DNA from: Burkholderiales bacterium
GTDB lineage: Bacteria > Pseudomonadota > Gammaproteobacteria > Burkholderiales > Casimicrobiaceae
Assembly (NCBI GenBank): GCA_031270015.1
Contig: JAISYH010000035.1
Coordinates: 1 to 63,399 of the forward strand
DNA length: 63,399 nt
Reading direction: 5' to 3'
How positions within the stretch are numbered: position 1 is the first letter of the stretch; every line of letters begins with the position of its first letter. Both the position numbers and the translations under genes were made by a program. Shown here piece by piece: positions 49,752 through 58,210 of this stretch. The notes beneath the pieces were generated by a model. The model had not been told where the DNA came from and did no database searches. It saw only the letters and a program-made list of their open reading frames with translations.

Positions 49752-50842
49752 CCCTGCTGATCGACATTTCCGCGCTGACCTCTATGGAAACAGACCATGT
49801 ACTGGAATCCATGTTCAAAGCGCGTCACGATCCACCGGAAGACGATCTATGGGTTCCGCACCAATCCCCGTTTGCCCGTGACTTGATCGAGAGGCTAACC
49901 AAGCTGGGGTTAGACGTTATCCACCATTATCAACATGAGTTGACGCGGGCGTTGCATGACGGCTATTACACGGTTGATATAAAAAGTGATAGTGGCGCCA
50001 AAAATGATAGTGCCCCAAAAAATGATAGTAGCGCCCGGACATTCGATACGCCGGAGAGAATCAATGAATTCATCGACTGGCTGACCGGGAAACACTGGCA
50101 ACAGGACTATTTAACTGAAGAGGTCGCGGCGATCATTCTGGCTGCATGCGTGATGGGCGGTCTACAACGGTACATCCCCAATCTCACGCCAGATAAAGCC
50201 CGCAAGATACTGAACAAGATACCGCCGACGATACCGGAAGCGATCAAATTGAACATGATCACACCGGCGCGGAAGAACGGGATCGAATACGCGCAATCCC
50301 GGGTTGCCGAGCAGATCGTCGCCTTAAGGGAACAGACCCGTCATCGTTTCAAATCCATGCTGTTGCGGGAGTTTGATGGCGTCCCCATTGCCGATCTTCC
50401 CAAGAAAGCGCGGGCGATCGAGCAACTGGCGCGTGAAGAATTTCCGACCCTGAACCGGGACTATCGGCGGATTGTGATTACTGAAATTGGCGGGTACATC
50501 AATCGTGTCCTGATTGCCGGTTGCGAAGAAGGGACGAAACTACGGCGGCTGGAGAAGTACCCCAAGGCTTGCGTCCATTGTCGGGCGATCGACGACCGGA
50601 TTTACACCGTCGTCTCACCGGACAAGCCGGACAAAGACGGAGAAACAGAAGTATGGCGCGGCAAAACCAACATTGGGCGCTCGGCGTCACCGCGCAAAAG
50701 GGTTGGCGATCGATTAGTAGACCGATCGCCGGATGAGCGACTTTGGGCGGCGGAAGACCTGATGCACCCAAACTGTCGGGGAACGTGGCAGGTAGTGAAC
50801 CCACCGCCCGCCGTTCCGGCATGGATTGAAGAGGAGAGATGA
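49748..50842 (+). CDS. MuF-like phage head morphogenesis protein
   Basis: 364 residues. The C-terminal half has the MuF/gpF pattern: a helix ending RRIVITEIGGYINRVLIAG, then CVHCRAIDDRIY (about 275-286) and the closing HPNCRGTW (about 340-347), probably a zinc-stabilised fold. In Mu-like phages this minor head protein joins portal and capsid and may be injected. The N-terminal half carries a Ser/Asp/Lys-rich linker from three 18-bp repeats (49982-50035). The start overlaps the previous stop (ATGA) without a strong ribosome site, suggesting coupling. Confidence 0.8.
   Translation: MTLLIDISALTSMETDHVLESMFKARHDPPEDDLWVPHQSPFARDLIERLTKLGLDVIHHYQHELTRALHDGYYTVDIKSDSGAKNDSAPKNDSSARTFDTPERINEFIDWLTGKHWQQDYLTEEVAAIILAACVMGGLQRYIPNLTPDKARKILNKIPPTIPEAIKLNMITPARKNGIEYAQSRVAEQIVALREQTRHRFKSMLLREFDGVPIADLPKKARAIEQLAREEFPTLNRDYRRIVITEIGGYINRVLIAGCEEGTKLRRLEKYPKACVHCRAIDDRIYTVVSPDKPDKDGETEVWRGKTNIGRSASPRKRVGDRLVDRSPDERLWAAEDLMHPNCRGTWQVVNPPPAVPAWIEEER
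49982..50035 (+). repeat. Three 18-bp tandem repeats in the MuF-like gene
   Basis: Units 49982-49999, 50000-50017 and 50018-50035 are imperfect copies of AAAAATGATAGTGCCCCA. They encode K-S/N-D-S-x-x/A repeated (KSDSGAKNDSAPKNDSSA), a flexible linker. The unit length is a multiple of three, so copy changes keep the frame. Confidence 0.85.
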
Positions 50843-50843
50843 A

Positions 50844-52373
50844 ATGAAACAACCAAGGATCGTATTTAGAGCGCTACCCAAAATCGCGTTATTGAATCCC
50901 GAAGAAACGCCGGAAGATTCAAACGCGCTGGCAAAATCCATCGTATTGAAACGAGTGCAAGTCAAAGGCGGCGTACGCAAAGACGGCGCGGTAGTCAAAC
51001 CGCACACCAGAATGCAGAAAGTCAGTGGTGGCGACGACAAAGACGAGAAGCGCGAAAAAGCGAAGGATGGCGAAAGCCCGCGCGCGTCTAATAACACCCC
51101 CGCGCCAAAAACAGAATCGGCGCCATCGCCCCGTGAAAATGCCTCTGACGATAAACCGGAAAAGGCAACGGAGAGCAAGAGCGACAATGCCGCTGAAAAC
51201 GAGAACGATAAACCGCACAACCCCTACAGAGAAAGGGCTATCAATACCATCGAAAAAGCGCTCAGGGAGTCAGGCAAGCCAACAGAGGATGCGGAGCGCC
51301 TTATGAATGGCGCCATAAATGCCGCGTTCAATTCGGTAACTGAAAACAGATTGTCTGTCGTCCCTGACTATGATGGCGCGGTCTTTGCGAATTACCTGAA
51401 ACAGCGTGGCGCCTACCCATTAAAATATTACCGATACGAGCATGATGAGTTCTCATTACTTCTGATTAGAGAGCGCGATATTAGAACCAAAGCTGCCGAC
51501 GAAAAAATCATCAACGAGAAATTTGGCGGACCGCTTACCCGCAATATTCGCGGGAAAACTTGTAAATTTGTCGAATACCGCGACAACAAGGGGAACTGGC
51601 ATGGCGATGTTTACATCGAAAAGAACCTGGTGCCGCCGGTACTTATAGACAGGGCGGCAGAAGGGATGTATCCCGGGAAGGTGAAGCCTGATCTCAGTGA
51701 AGTATTTAGCGTGGAGGGGGAGGCAAAAGGACCGTATTCCGTGAGGGCGACGCCGGAGACAATACAGGCGCAAAAAGACCTCGTCGCGCTCCGCGACGAA
51801 GGAATGGAACGGTTGAAAAAACTCGATCCGTCCATCGCGGAAAAATTATCAAGAATTTATCTCAACGTTCCTTACAAAGACAAGGACGAAGCAAAAGCGG
51901 CGGGCGCGAAATGGGATGCGTTTGAACGTAAATGGTATGCCCCGAACAAAGATGTCGCCAAGAGACTGAACCATTTTAATCCCAACCCGATCAAAGATGA
52001 CGAAGCGGACAAGAAGGTTGAGAGCAAAACGGAAGGCAAGGATGCCGCCGCGCAAAACTCGCCGATCACGAAGGAGATGCTGAATAAATTAGCGGCGGCG
52101 ACCAACGACGAAATCTACGACGCCGAATACAACGGCGGCGAATGGATGACGGAACATGTCGAGACGGCGGAAACGCTGGACGATTTTGTAAATTCGTCCC
52201 GCCACTACAATGAAAGCACGGCGGCGAAACGGGGTGAGATTGCCGGATTCCCATTCGTCGCATTCACGAAAATCCAACCGCGCAAAGGCGATCCACGCCG
52301 GTCTCTCTCCGTAATCGATTTCGGAGAAAAACGAATCGCGCTAGACGGAACTGATCTCACGGACTTCACATGA
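50844..52373 (+). CDS. Phage protein with DUF5710 domain and shared N-terminal module
   Basis: 509 residues from ATG 50844, preceded by GAGGAGAG (a TTG at 50826 is the alternative). The N-terminus QPRIVFRA and the module at residues 31-60 (KRVQVKGGVRKDGAVVKPHT followed by RMQKV) recur in the next gene. A charged low-complexity linker follows (about 62-125). The region about 130-270 is unrecognised. A DUF5710 domain lies at about 337-378 (IYLNVPYKDKDEAKAAGAKW, DAFERKWYAPN), a module common in phage and plasmid polyvalent proteins. The C-terminal 100 residues are unrecognised. It overlaps the next ATG by four bases. Function unknown; likely an accessory or injected protein. Confidence 0.7.
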   Translation: MKQPRIVFRALPKIALLNPEETPEDSNALAKSIVLKRVQVKGGVRKDGAVVKPHTRMQKVSGGDDKDEKREKAKDGESPRASNNTPAPKTESAPSPRENASDDKPEKATESKSDNAAENENDKPHNPYRERAINTIEKALRESGKPTEDAERLMNGAINAAFNSVTENRLSVVPDYDGAVFANYLKQRGAYPLKYYRYEHDEFSLLLIRERDIRTKAADEKIINEKFGGPLTRNIRGKTCKFVEYRDNKGNWHGDVYIEKNLVPPVLIDRAAEGMYPGKVKPDLSEVFSVEGEAKGPYSVRATPETIQAQKDLVALRDEGMERLKKLDPSIAEKLSRIYLNVPYKDKDEAKAAGAKWDAFERKWYAPNKDVAKRLNHFNPNPIKDDEADKKVESKTEGKDAAAQNSPITKEMLNKLAAATNDEIYDAEYNGGEWMTEHVETAETLDDFVNSSRHYNESTAAKRGEIAGFPFVAFTKIQPRKGDPRRSLSVIDFGEKRIALDGTDLTDFT

Positions 52374-55300
52374 CGCAACCGAGGATCGTCTTCAGGGCGT
52401 CGCACGAACCGACGCCCGCGCAGATCAAGGCAGGGAACTACAAGAAGAAGCAGGTTGTCTTCGCCGGTTTTCCGGTGAGTATCGAGAACAAAGCCGGAGA
52501 AGTGCGTCGTGGCGTCGATCGGGACGGGCATGCCTGGGAAACGAGGATGCTCTACGATTACGGCTATATCAAAGGAACGCTGGGGACGGACAAAGATCAC
52601 GTTGACTGCTTCTTGGGTTCAAATGAATCCGCGCCGTTCGTCTACCTCATTACCACAATGAAGGCGGGGCAATGGGATAAGCCGGACGAACAAAAGGCGA
52701 TGATTGGCTTTGATTCGGAAGAAGACGCGCGGGTCGTGTTTTTGGCGCATTACGACGATCCGCGCTACTTGGGCGAGATTGCCGTATTCGACATTGAAGA
52801 CTTCCGCGACAAGCTCAAAGGCACACGCGAAAACCCCGTTCTGATCAAAGGTGGGGCGGGTTCGGGCTGGCACGCGCCGCCCAAAGGCACACACGGCGGG
52901 GAGCCGGAGATTACCGGACTTGCCAGCGCAAAAGCCTACTGGGACGAACACTACGCCGGAAAGACCATGCGCTTTGGCGTTCACACCAAGTCGCGGGGGA
53001 TCATTGAAATCGAAGTCATGTTTCCGGCGAATAACGACCACGCCTACACCGAAGACGAAGGACGGGCGAGCGATGGACGGAAGAACGGCAAGCGGGTTTT
53101 TGATCCCGACCGCGCCAGACTGATGCATAAAATCCCGTCAACGATCGAGCATCCGGCGGCAATTCTGATGGATCGGGACAAGAACCTGCACATCGAGCGC
53201 AGCAGCGGCGGGAAGCATCATATCGTCGTGTTGGCGTTTCACGCGGGAACAGGTCAATACAGATTCTCCAGTTCGCATGATCGACCGACCGACGAAGTGA
53301 ACAAACTGAAAATGTCGTTGCGTCCTACATTGCCGCAAGGCAAAGAAAAAACCCGAAAACTCATGAAGAGCATTCGGGTTGATTCTGGAGGCAAAGCCCC
53401 CTCCGCATTTCAGGTATTTGACCACTCCTCAACATCGAAGTTTTCAAACGGCTGGTCGGGTGCTGTTTCCAGCGACCCCCTGGGCATACACTCTGGTAGC
53501 GGGCACCGCCAGTTATGTACTTTATCAGAAGTCATGTTTATGTACAAGGCTTGCTGCGACATTGGCGAGATCGGGGTTGATCGCTGTTGCTATTCCGATA
53601 ACGAACAGTATTTCCTGATCTGGGGCGAGAATGCCGAAGAATTGGAAAAGTCGCTGGTCACCAAACGGGTAGAAGTCAAAGGGACGATCCGCAAGGACGG
53701 TTCTGTAATCAAACCGCATACCCGTCTGCAAAAGGTCAGGATCGACGAAGCGGGAGACGATGACGACGGCAAAGGCGACGATCTCGATCACAAGAGCGAG
53801 AATTACCGATACCGCGATACCGGCTATGTTCCAGGAAGCCGTAAGGAGATGGCGGCAAGCATGATCCGAAGGGCTGGGCGCGATGGTCGGCGGTTACGCC
53901 TTCGTGACATTCCGTGGCTGGAACTGGAAGCCAATCCACGTGAAGCCGAGCAGGTTATTACCAAGACCAACCTGTTTGGCAAGGTGGATTGGGAGGCTTT
54001 ACGCGAATCGGGGATGGAAGCCGGAGCCGCGTTCCTGATTGCCAAACTGTACGCGACGATCGGCGTTTCGCCGACGGGCAATACCGCCAAAGATCGGGAA
54101 AGCTACGCGCTGGCGCTTGAAACTTTGCGCGACCGCATGGAAAAGTGTCGCGCCGTTTCCGAGGTGACCGACACGATCGATGAAATACAGGCGGAAGCCG
54201 CCGGAACGATGATGACGGAGGAACAGCAGGCGCGGTACGCGGTCCTGTATGAGGCTTTTAGGGAAAAGGCAAAAAAACATCGGGAAACACTCGATCGCAT
54301 TAACGAGTTGCAGGCTGCCCGTAATGGAGTTCGGACATGGCAGGTCGAGAGAGACATCGAGAACCGGAAAAGAAACAAATGGAAAATACCGCAAGACCTT
54401 CTGGACAAACTCGCTTCGCTGAAGCGGGAAAAAGCGGAAAAAGAAAAAGCATGGGAAGACGCCCTGCATGATCCGGCGGTGAAATTGCTCGACAATGAAT
54501 ATAATGAGCTTGCCTCAGCCGTTAATGAATTTGAAAAGAAATGCCGGAGAGAAAACGCGGCGAACCCGATTTCAGAGGCATGGCGACAGCTTGGCGACGG
54601 GTTCATCGGCGCGGTCAGATACCGCTACAGTAAAGGGTCGGGCGCTTTCCGCAAGCACGTTGCGTCGGTCACCGGCGGCGAGGTCAAAGACTGGTCGTGG
54701 CTTGACAAGAAGACCGAGCCAAGAAAGATCACCAAGCAATCGGCGGATTTCCAGTTGATCGTCGCCGACAAATTTGAACGCGAAGGCGGGCGTGAGATTT
54801 CCGTTGATTCAACGGCATCGCTCAAACAACACTTCCATTTGCGCGATGTTCAGTCTGGGAACTGGGTTCTCAAAGACGTTAATAGCGCCAAGTTTCATGT
54901 GGAACGTTGCGCCGAAGCCTTTGCCGATCTAGCCGATATGCTCGATATTCCCGATCGGCAAATCTCATTCAACAGCAGGCTGGCGATGGCGTTTGGAGCG
55001 CGCGGCAGCGGCGGGAAAAACAGCGCCCGCGCCCACTATGAATACGTCCAGCGGATCATCAACATTACCAAGATGGCGGGCGGCGGAACTCTGGCGCACG
55101 AATGGTTTCACTCGGTCGATAACCTCTTATCCGAAGCCGAAGGACGGAAAACCAATACGAGTGATCACTTTACCGAACAACTCTCCGAGATCAAAAACCC
55201 CAAGATCAAAGAAGCGGCGCTTGGTTTGATCAATGCTTTGAAAGCGGGAAACGAGCGCGCAACCAAAACGCTCGAATACAGCGAAGACGACGAACGATGG

Positions 55301-57202
55301 GCGATGAAGAATATGGAACAATCGATAGCGGGTCCCATCCGAGAAGGCGTCAGGCTGGCGAAAGACGCGCAGGAAGCCGTCGACCACATCGAATATTTCT
55401 ATCGGAAGGGACATTTTGGCAAACCGAAAAGCAGACGCGCGCTGGAATCCCACGACTACTGGATAAAGGTTGCCCTGATCTATCATGGCAACAACGAAAG
55501 CCGGAAAATGACCTACCGGACCGGCGAGGGCTTATCGAAGTACATGATGGAAGCCAAGAAACTCGATCAGGGACGCAACGGCAAACCCTACTGGTCAACG
55601 CTCCCCGAGATGGCGGCAAGGGCGTTTGAATCGTACATCGACGACAAACTGGCAAGCGCGAAACGGAAGAATACCTATCTGGTCAACGAAGCGAACAATA
55701 AACCCTACGAAGGATATGAATTGAAACCCTATCCCGAAGGCGACGAACGCGAGAAGATCAACCGCGCCTTTGACGCGCTCTTCGCGGCGTTTCGGGATGA
55801 CGATACCCTAACCAAAGCCCTGCTGAAGGGCGGCGAAGGATCGGGCTGGTTCAGTCCGCCGAACGGCGATCATGGTTCTTCGTCCCTACCTTCTTCCGAG
55901 CACATCGCCAACGAAGAACAGGCGAAAGAATACTGGGACACGCATTACGGCGGCAAGACGATGAATCTGACCGTGCATTCGGGCAAGAACGCGGATGGCG
56001 GCAAGCGGGCGATTCCGATACGGGTTCATTTCGACGAAAAAAACGATCATGCCTATACCGAGGATGAAGGCGGAAGACAAAAGACGGGCTACCGGATGTT
56101 TGACAAGAAACGCGCTCAAGCGATGAGCCGGATATTGTCGGTGATCGAGTATCCCAAATTGAGATTACGGAATTTCACCGCAGACCTATTGCTGGAACGC
56201 AACATTGGCGGTAATCACTACACGATTGTATTGACGTGGCGGGATGAGAAGGGACTGTATGATTTTCGCAGCGCCCACTTCAAAGAAGCAAGAGAAGTGC
56301 AGTACATGCTGCAACACAATGAGCGCAGAAATAACGAAGGGCCGCTTCAGAAAAGCGACCCTTCTCAGACCGACTTCGCCGATCTTCAAGATGCACAGCA
56401 TCGGGATTTCTCCCATCGGTGGCTACCAATCTTTCGATCCGGTAACGGCTTGCCAATTGAAATTATGCCCTCTTTCGATGAGCTTTGCAAGGCTTTTCCG
56501 GCATTGGAAGGCGCGGAAACGGTATTTTTGTTCCATTGTGACGATCCTTTCGCGCTCAAGCTGCTGAAGGCAACTCCGGCGGGCGCAAAGTGGATTACGG
56601 TGCATCCCAATGGGGGTGCGGGCAAGGGTGTGCCTGTCCTGATCCAGGAAACCAAGAAGGGTTCTGGCGTATGGCATGTGATTGGCGGTGCCGGTGGAAA
56701 ACTGAACTACCTGAAAATCCACGAACTGGGAGAGGGCAAGAATTACAAGCAGGATTTGGCGGAACGGCAGGCGGCGCGGAGGAAAGCAAAAGCCGAACAG
56801 CAAAGACGCGATAAGGAAACGGGGGTTTATGAGGAAAAGCAGGCGGTGCGGAAGAACGTTACCGAGCAAAAGAAAAGCCACGAGCAGGAATATATTGAGG
56901 CGGTAGCCGAGGCGATGGGCTGGGATGAGGAAACGACGCGCTTTGATGAGGATAAATATTCTGACCTTTCAGAAAAGGCAATCGACAAGTTACGCTCTCG
57001 TCATCATACGGAACTACTGAAGCGGGCGCACGAGGCGGTCAATCTCCAGCGGATGAATCTAGCCGCTAATGCCGATGCGCAGGCGAAAACTATAGTCGCT
57101 CCGCAGATAAAAGCAATGAAAGTGTCGCCAAAACATGACGTTCCCCCATCTCGTCACAACATATCGCGTCAAACGGTTTTCTATTCAGGCAAAATCGCTT
57201 AA
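52370..57202 (+). CDS. Giant polyvalent phage protein with duplicated nuclease-like module (3' truncated?)
   Basis: 1610 residues. Domains in order: PRIVFRA start; an inorganic-pyrophosphatase-like domain of phage polyvalent proteins (about 20-150, DYGYIKGTLGTDKDHVDCFL); GSGW..PP.G.HGG linker; nuclease-like module 1 (about 180-320, NNDHAYTEDEG at 221-231, HHIVVLAFHAGTGQYRFSSS); small segment (about 335-425); the KRVEVKG...KPHTR module (427-456). An LPD-type domain follows (about 480-560, DIPWLELEANPREAEQVITK, NLFGKVDW), then coiled coil (about 600-740). LPD1-like plus zincin comes next (about 810-930, HEWFH at 910-914). A second copy of the linker and nuclease-like module is at about 1160-1320 (HAYTEDEG at 1227), then KWITVHPNGG..VIGGAGGKLN near 1407-1450 and a charged tail. 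Such proteins are thought to enter the host with phage DNA and counter host systems. The last 30 residues look like host read-through. Confidence 0.8.
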   Translation: MTQPRIVFRASHEPTPAQIKAGNYKKKQVVFAGFPVSIENKAGEVRRGVDRDGHAWETRMLYDYGYIKGTLGTDKDHVDCFLGSNESAPFVYLITTMKAGQWDKPDEQKAMIGFDSEEDARVVFLAHYDDPRYLGEIAVFDIEDFRDKLKGTRENPVLIKGGAGSGWHAPPKGTHGGEPEITGLASAKAYWDEHYAGKTMRFGVHTKSRGIIEIEVMFPANNDHAYTEDEGRASDGRKNGKRVFDPDRARLMHKIPSTIEHPAAILMDRDKNLHIERSSGGKHHIVVLAFHAGTGQYRFSSSHDRPTDEVNKLKMSLRPTLPQGKEKTRKLMKSIRVDSGGKAPSAFQVFDHSSTSKFSNGWSGAVSSDPLGIHSGSGHRQLCTLSEVMFMYKACCDIGEIGVDRCCYSDNEQYFLIWGENAEELEKSLVTKRVEVKGTIRKDGSVIKPHTRLQKVRIDEAGDDDDGKGDDLDHKSENYRYRDTGYVPGSRKEMAASMIRRAGRDGRRLRLRDIPWLELEANPREAEQVITKTNLFGKVDWEALRESGMEAGAAFLIAKLYATIGVSPTGNTAKDRESYALALETLRDRMEKCRAVSEVTDTIDEIQAEAAGTMMTEEQQARYAVLYEAFREKAKKHRETLDRINELQAARNGVRTWQVERDIENRKRNKWKIPQDLLDKLASLKREKAEKEKAWEDALHDPAVKLLDNEYNELASAVNEFEKKCRRENAANPISEAWRQLGDGFIGAVRYRYSKGSGAFRKHVASVTGGEVKDWSWLDKKTEPRKITKQSADFQLIVADKFEREGGREISVDSTASLKQHFHLRDVQSGNWVLKDVNSAKFHVERCAEAFADLADMLDIPDRQISFNSRLAMAFGARGSGGKNSARAHYEYVQRIINITKMAGGGTLAHEWFHSVDNLLSEAEGRKTNTSDHFTEQLSEIKNPKIKEAALGLINALKAGNERATKTLEYSEDDERWAMKNMEQSIAGPIREGVRLAKDAQEAVDHIEYFYRKGHFGKPKSRRALESHDYWIKVALIYHGNNESRKMTYRTGEGLSKYMMEAKKLDQGRNGKPYWSTLPEMAARAFESYIDDKLASAKRKNTYLVNEANNKPYEGYELKPYPEGDEREKINRAFDALFAAFRDDDTLTKALLKGGEGSGWFSPPNGDHGSSSLPSSEHIANEEQAKEYWDTHYGGKTMNLTVHSGKNADGGKRAIPIRVHFDEKNDHAYTEDEGGRQKTGYRMFDKKRAQAMSRILSVIEYPKLRLRNFTADLLLERNIGGNHYTIVLTWRDEKGLYDFRSAHFKEAREVQYMLQHNERRNNEGPLQKSDPSQTDFADLQDAQHRDFSHRWLPIFRSGNGLPIEIMPSFDELCKAFPALEGAETVFLFHCDDPFALKLLKATPAGAKWITVHPNGGAGKGVPVLIQETKKGSGVWHVIGGAGGKLNYLKIHELGEGKNYKQDLAERQAARRKAKAEQQRRDKETGVYEEKQAVRKNVTEQKKSHEQEYIEAVAEAMGWDEETTRFDEDKYSDLSEKAIDKLRSRHHTELLKRAHEAVNLQRMNLAANADAQAKTIVAPQIKAMKVSPKHDVPPSRHNISRQTVFYSGKIA

Positions 57203-57241
57203 GATGATGCGCATCATGATAACCAATACCATTTTTTCACT

Positions 57242-57844
57242 ATGAGCGATCTAGGGAACGGCGTCTGGTTATTTGTGCTATTCAGCATCGCCTTTGTCGT
57301 TATCGTGACTATCGGTTTTGTGCGGCGCGATAAACAAGCCAAAAAATTGCAGAACATGATGGGCGCGGATACGGTGTCGCTGCCCGGCTGGACGGAAGGC
57401 GAAACCACGCGCTTGCTGTCGTCCGCCGAACAACCCGGTTTCTACATGTTGCGTCCACGCTTTTTGAGTAAACTCGAAACGATTGCTTTTCAACATCTCA
57501 AACGCGCTTTGCCGCAACATGAAATTCTCGCCCGCATTCGGGTGATCGATTTGTTGCAACTTGCCACTATCGACGAGGCTTATGCCCGGGAAGAAGCGTT
57601 TCGCCGCATCGCGTTTCTCGATGTCAGCTTCGTTGTATGCGATGGCGATATGGTCATCATCGCCATCATTGATCTCGACGACCCTGCCGTACTCTCCGAC
57701 GCTGCGCGTTTACGTCTCCACAAAGCGAAGCAAAGCGCATTGAAAACGGCGCACGCCAATTACTTTTCGTTCGATCCATTGCATCCACCAACCGAAGAAG
57801 AACTTCGTCATCTCGTGCTGGCGGCACAAACGATGGTAGCGTAG
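57242..57844 (+). CDS. DUF2726 protein with N-terminal membrane anchor
   Basis: 200 residues. One N-terminal span (WLFVLFSIAFVVIVTIGFV) and then a DUF2726 domain (about 75-185): LSKLETIAFQHLKRALPQHE, ARIRVIDLL, RRIAFLDVSFVVCDGDMV and AIIDLDDP. DUF2726 has a restriction-endonuclease-like fold, with Glu near 80, Asp in FLDVSF and IIDLDDP as possible active-site residues, but no activity is established. It directly follows the phage remnant. Its base composition matches the host genes rather than the island. Confidence 0.75.
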   Translation: MSDLGNGVWLFVLFSIAFVVIVTIGFVRRDKQAKKLQNMMGADTVSLPGWTEGETTRLLSSAEQPGFYMLRPRFLSKLETIAFQHLKRALPQHEILARIRVIDLLQLATIDEAYAREEAFRRIAFLDVSFVVCDGDMVIIAIIDLDDPAVLSDAARLRLHKAKQSALKTAHANYFSFDPLHPPTEEELRHLVLAAQTMVA

Positions 57845-58210
57845 CTTCGACAGCGCGCGATGAAAAGTAAGGATGACCAATGATAAAAATTTCCGCCTTT
57901 TTGCGTCTTTGATTTCGTTATCGGTGAGGCGGATACACATCTGAAATTTCGTCTTTCGTCCCGATTTTTTGATTTTACGTATATTCACCAAAAAATATTG
58001 CCAATTTATGCTGAATAGTTCGACAACCGCGCAAAAGCGGCGGAAAATACCGCCTTTGCCTTACTGTCGGTTACTTTAATTGTTAATCATACGGTCGGGG
58101 AAAGATCATGCTTGCGTCGTTATCGGCAGGCAAAACAACGGAGTGTTGCGTAGCGCCAAGTGACCGCTTGGACGCACGCGGCGGCTGAAATCAGTTTTTG
58201 GGGAATCATT
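57845..58210. other. Intergenic region upstream of hppA
   Basis: About 365 bp. An imperfect hairpin GGCGG-AAAATA-CCGCC lies near 58040-58056 and could end the DUF2726 transcript. The rest should hold the hppA promoter. No protein-like frame or tRNA was found. Confidence 0.4.

Larger units (their letters stand above)
49160..57200 (+). mobile_element. Mu-like phage remnant / polyvalent-protein island
   Basis: Four tightly packed plus-strand genes (nuclease-domain, MuF-type, DUF5710, polyvalent) lie between the metE terminator and a host-like DUF2726 gene. The first has no proper 5' end: its frame is open back to TAA near 49170, before any ATG. The last ends in about 30 residues that look like read-through into host sequence from about 57115. 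No integrase, transposase, portal, terminase, capsid or tail gene is present. I saw no obvious flanking direct repeat. It is best read as the surviving middle of a larger element; boundaries are approximate. Confidence 0.75.

Noticed and set aside
49145-57240. Direct repeats (att sites) flanking the phage remnant
   Set aside because: I compared the two edges by eye and found only short, weak similarity, not an attachment-site duplication.
57242-57844. DUF2726 protein as a phage gene
   Set aside because: Its composition and membrane anchor resemble chromosomal genes, it is separated from the island by a gap, and DUF2726 occurs widely in chromosomes.
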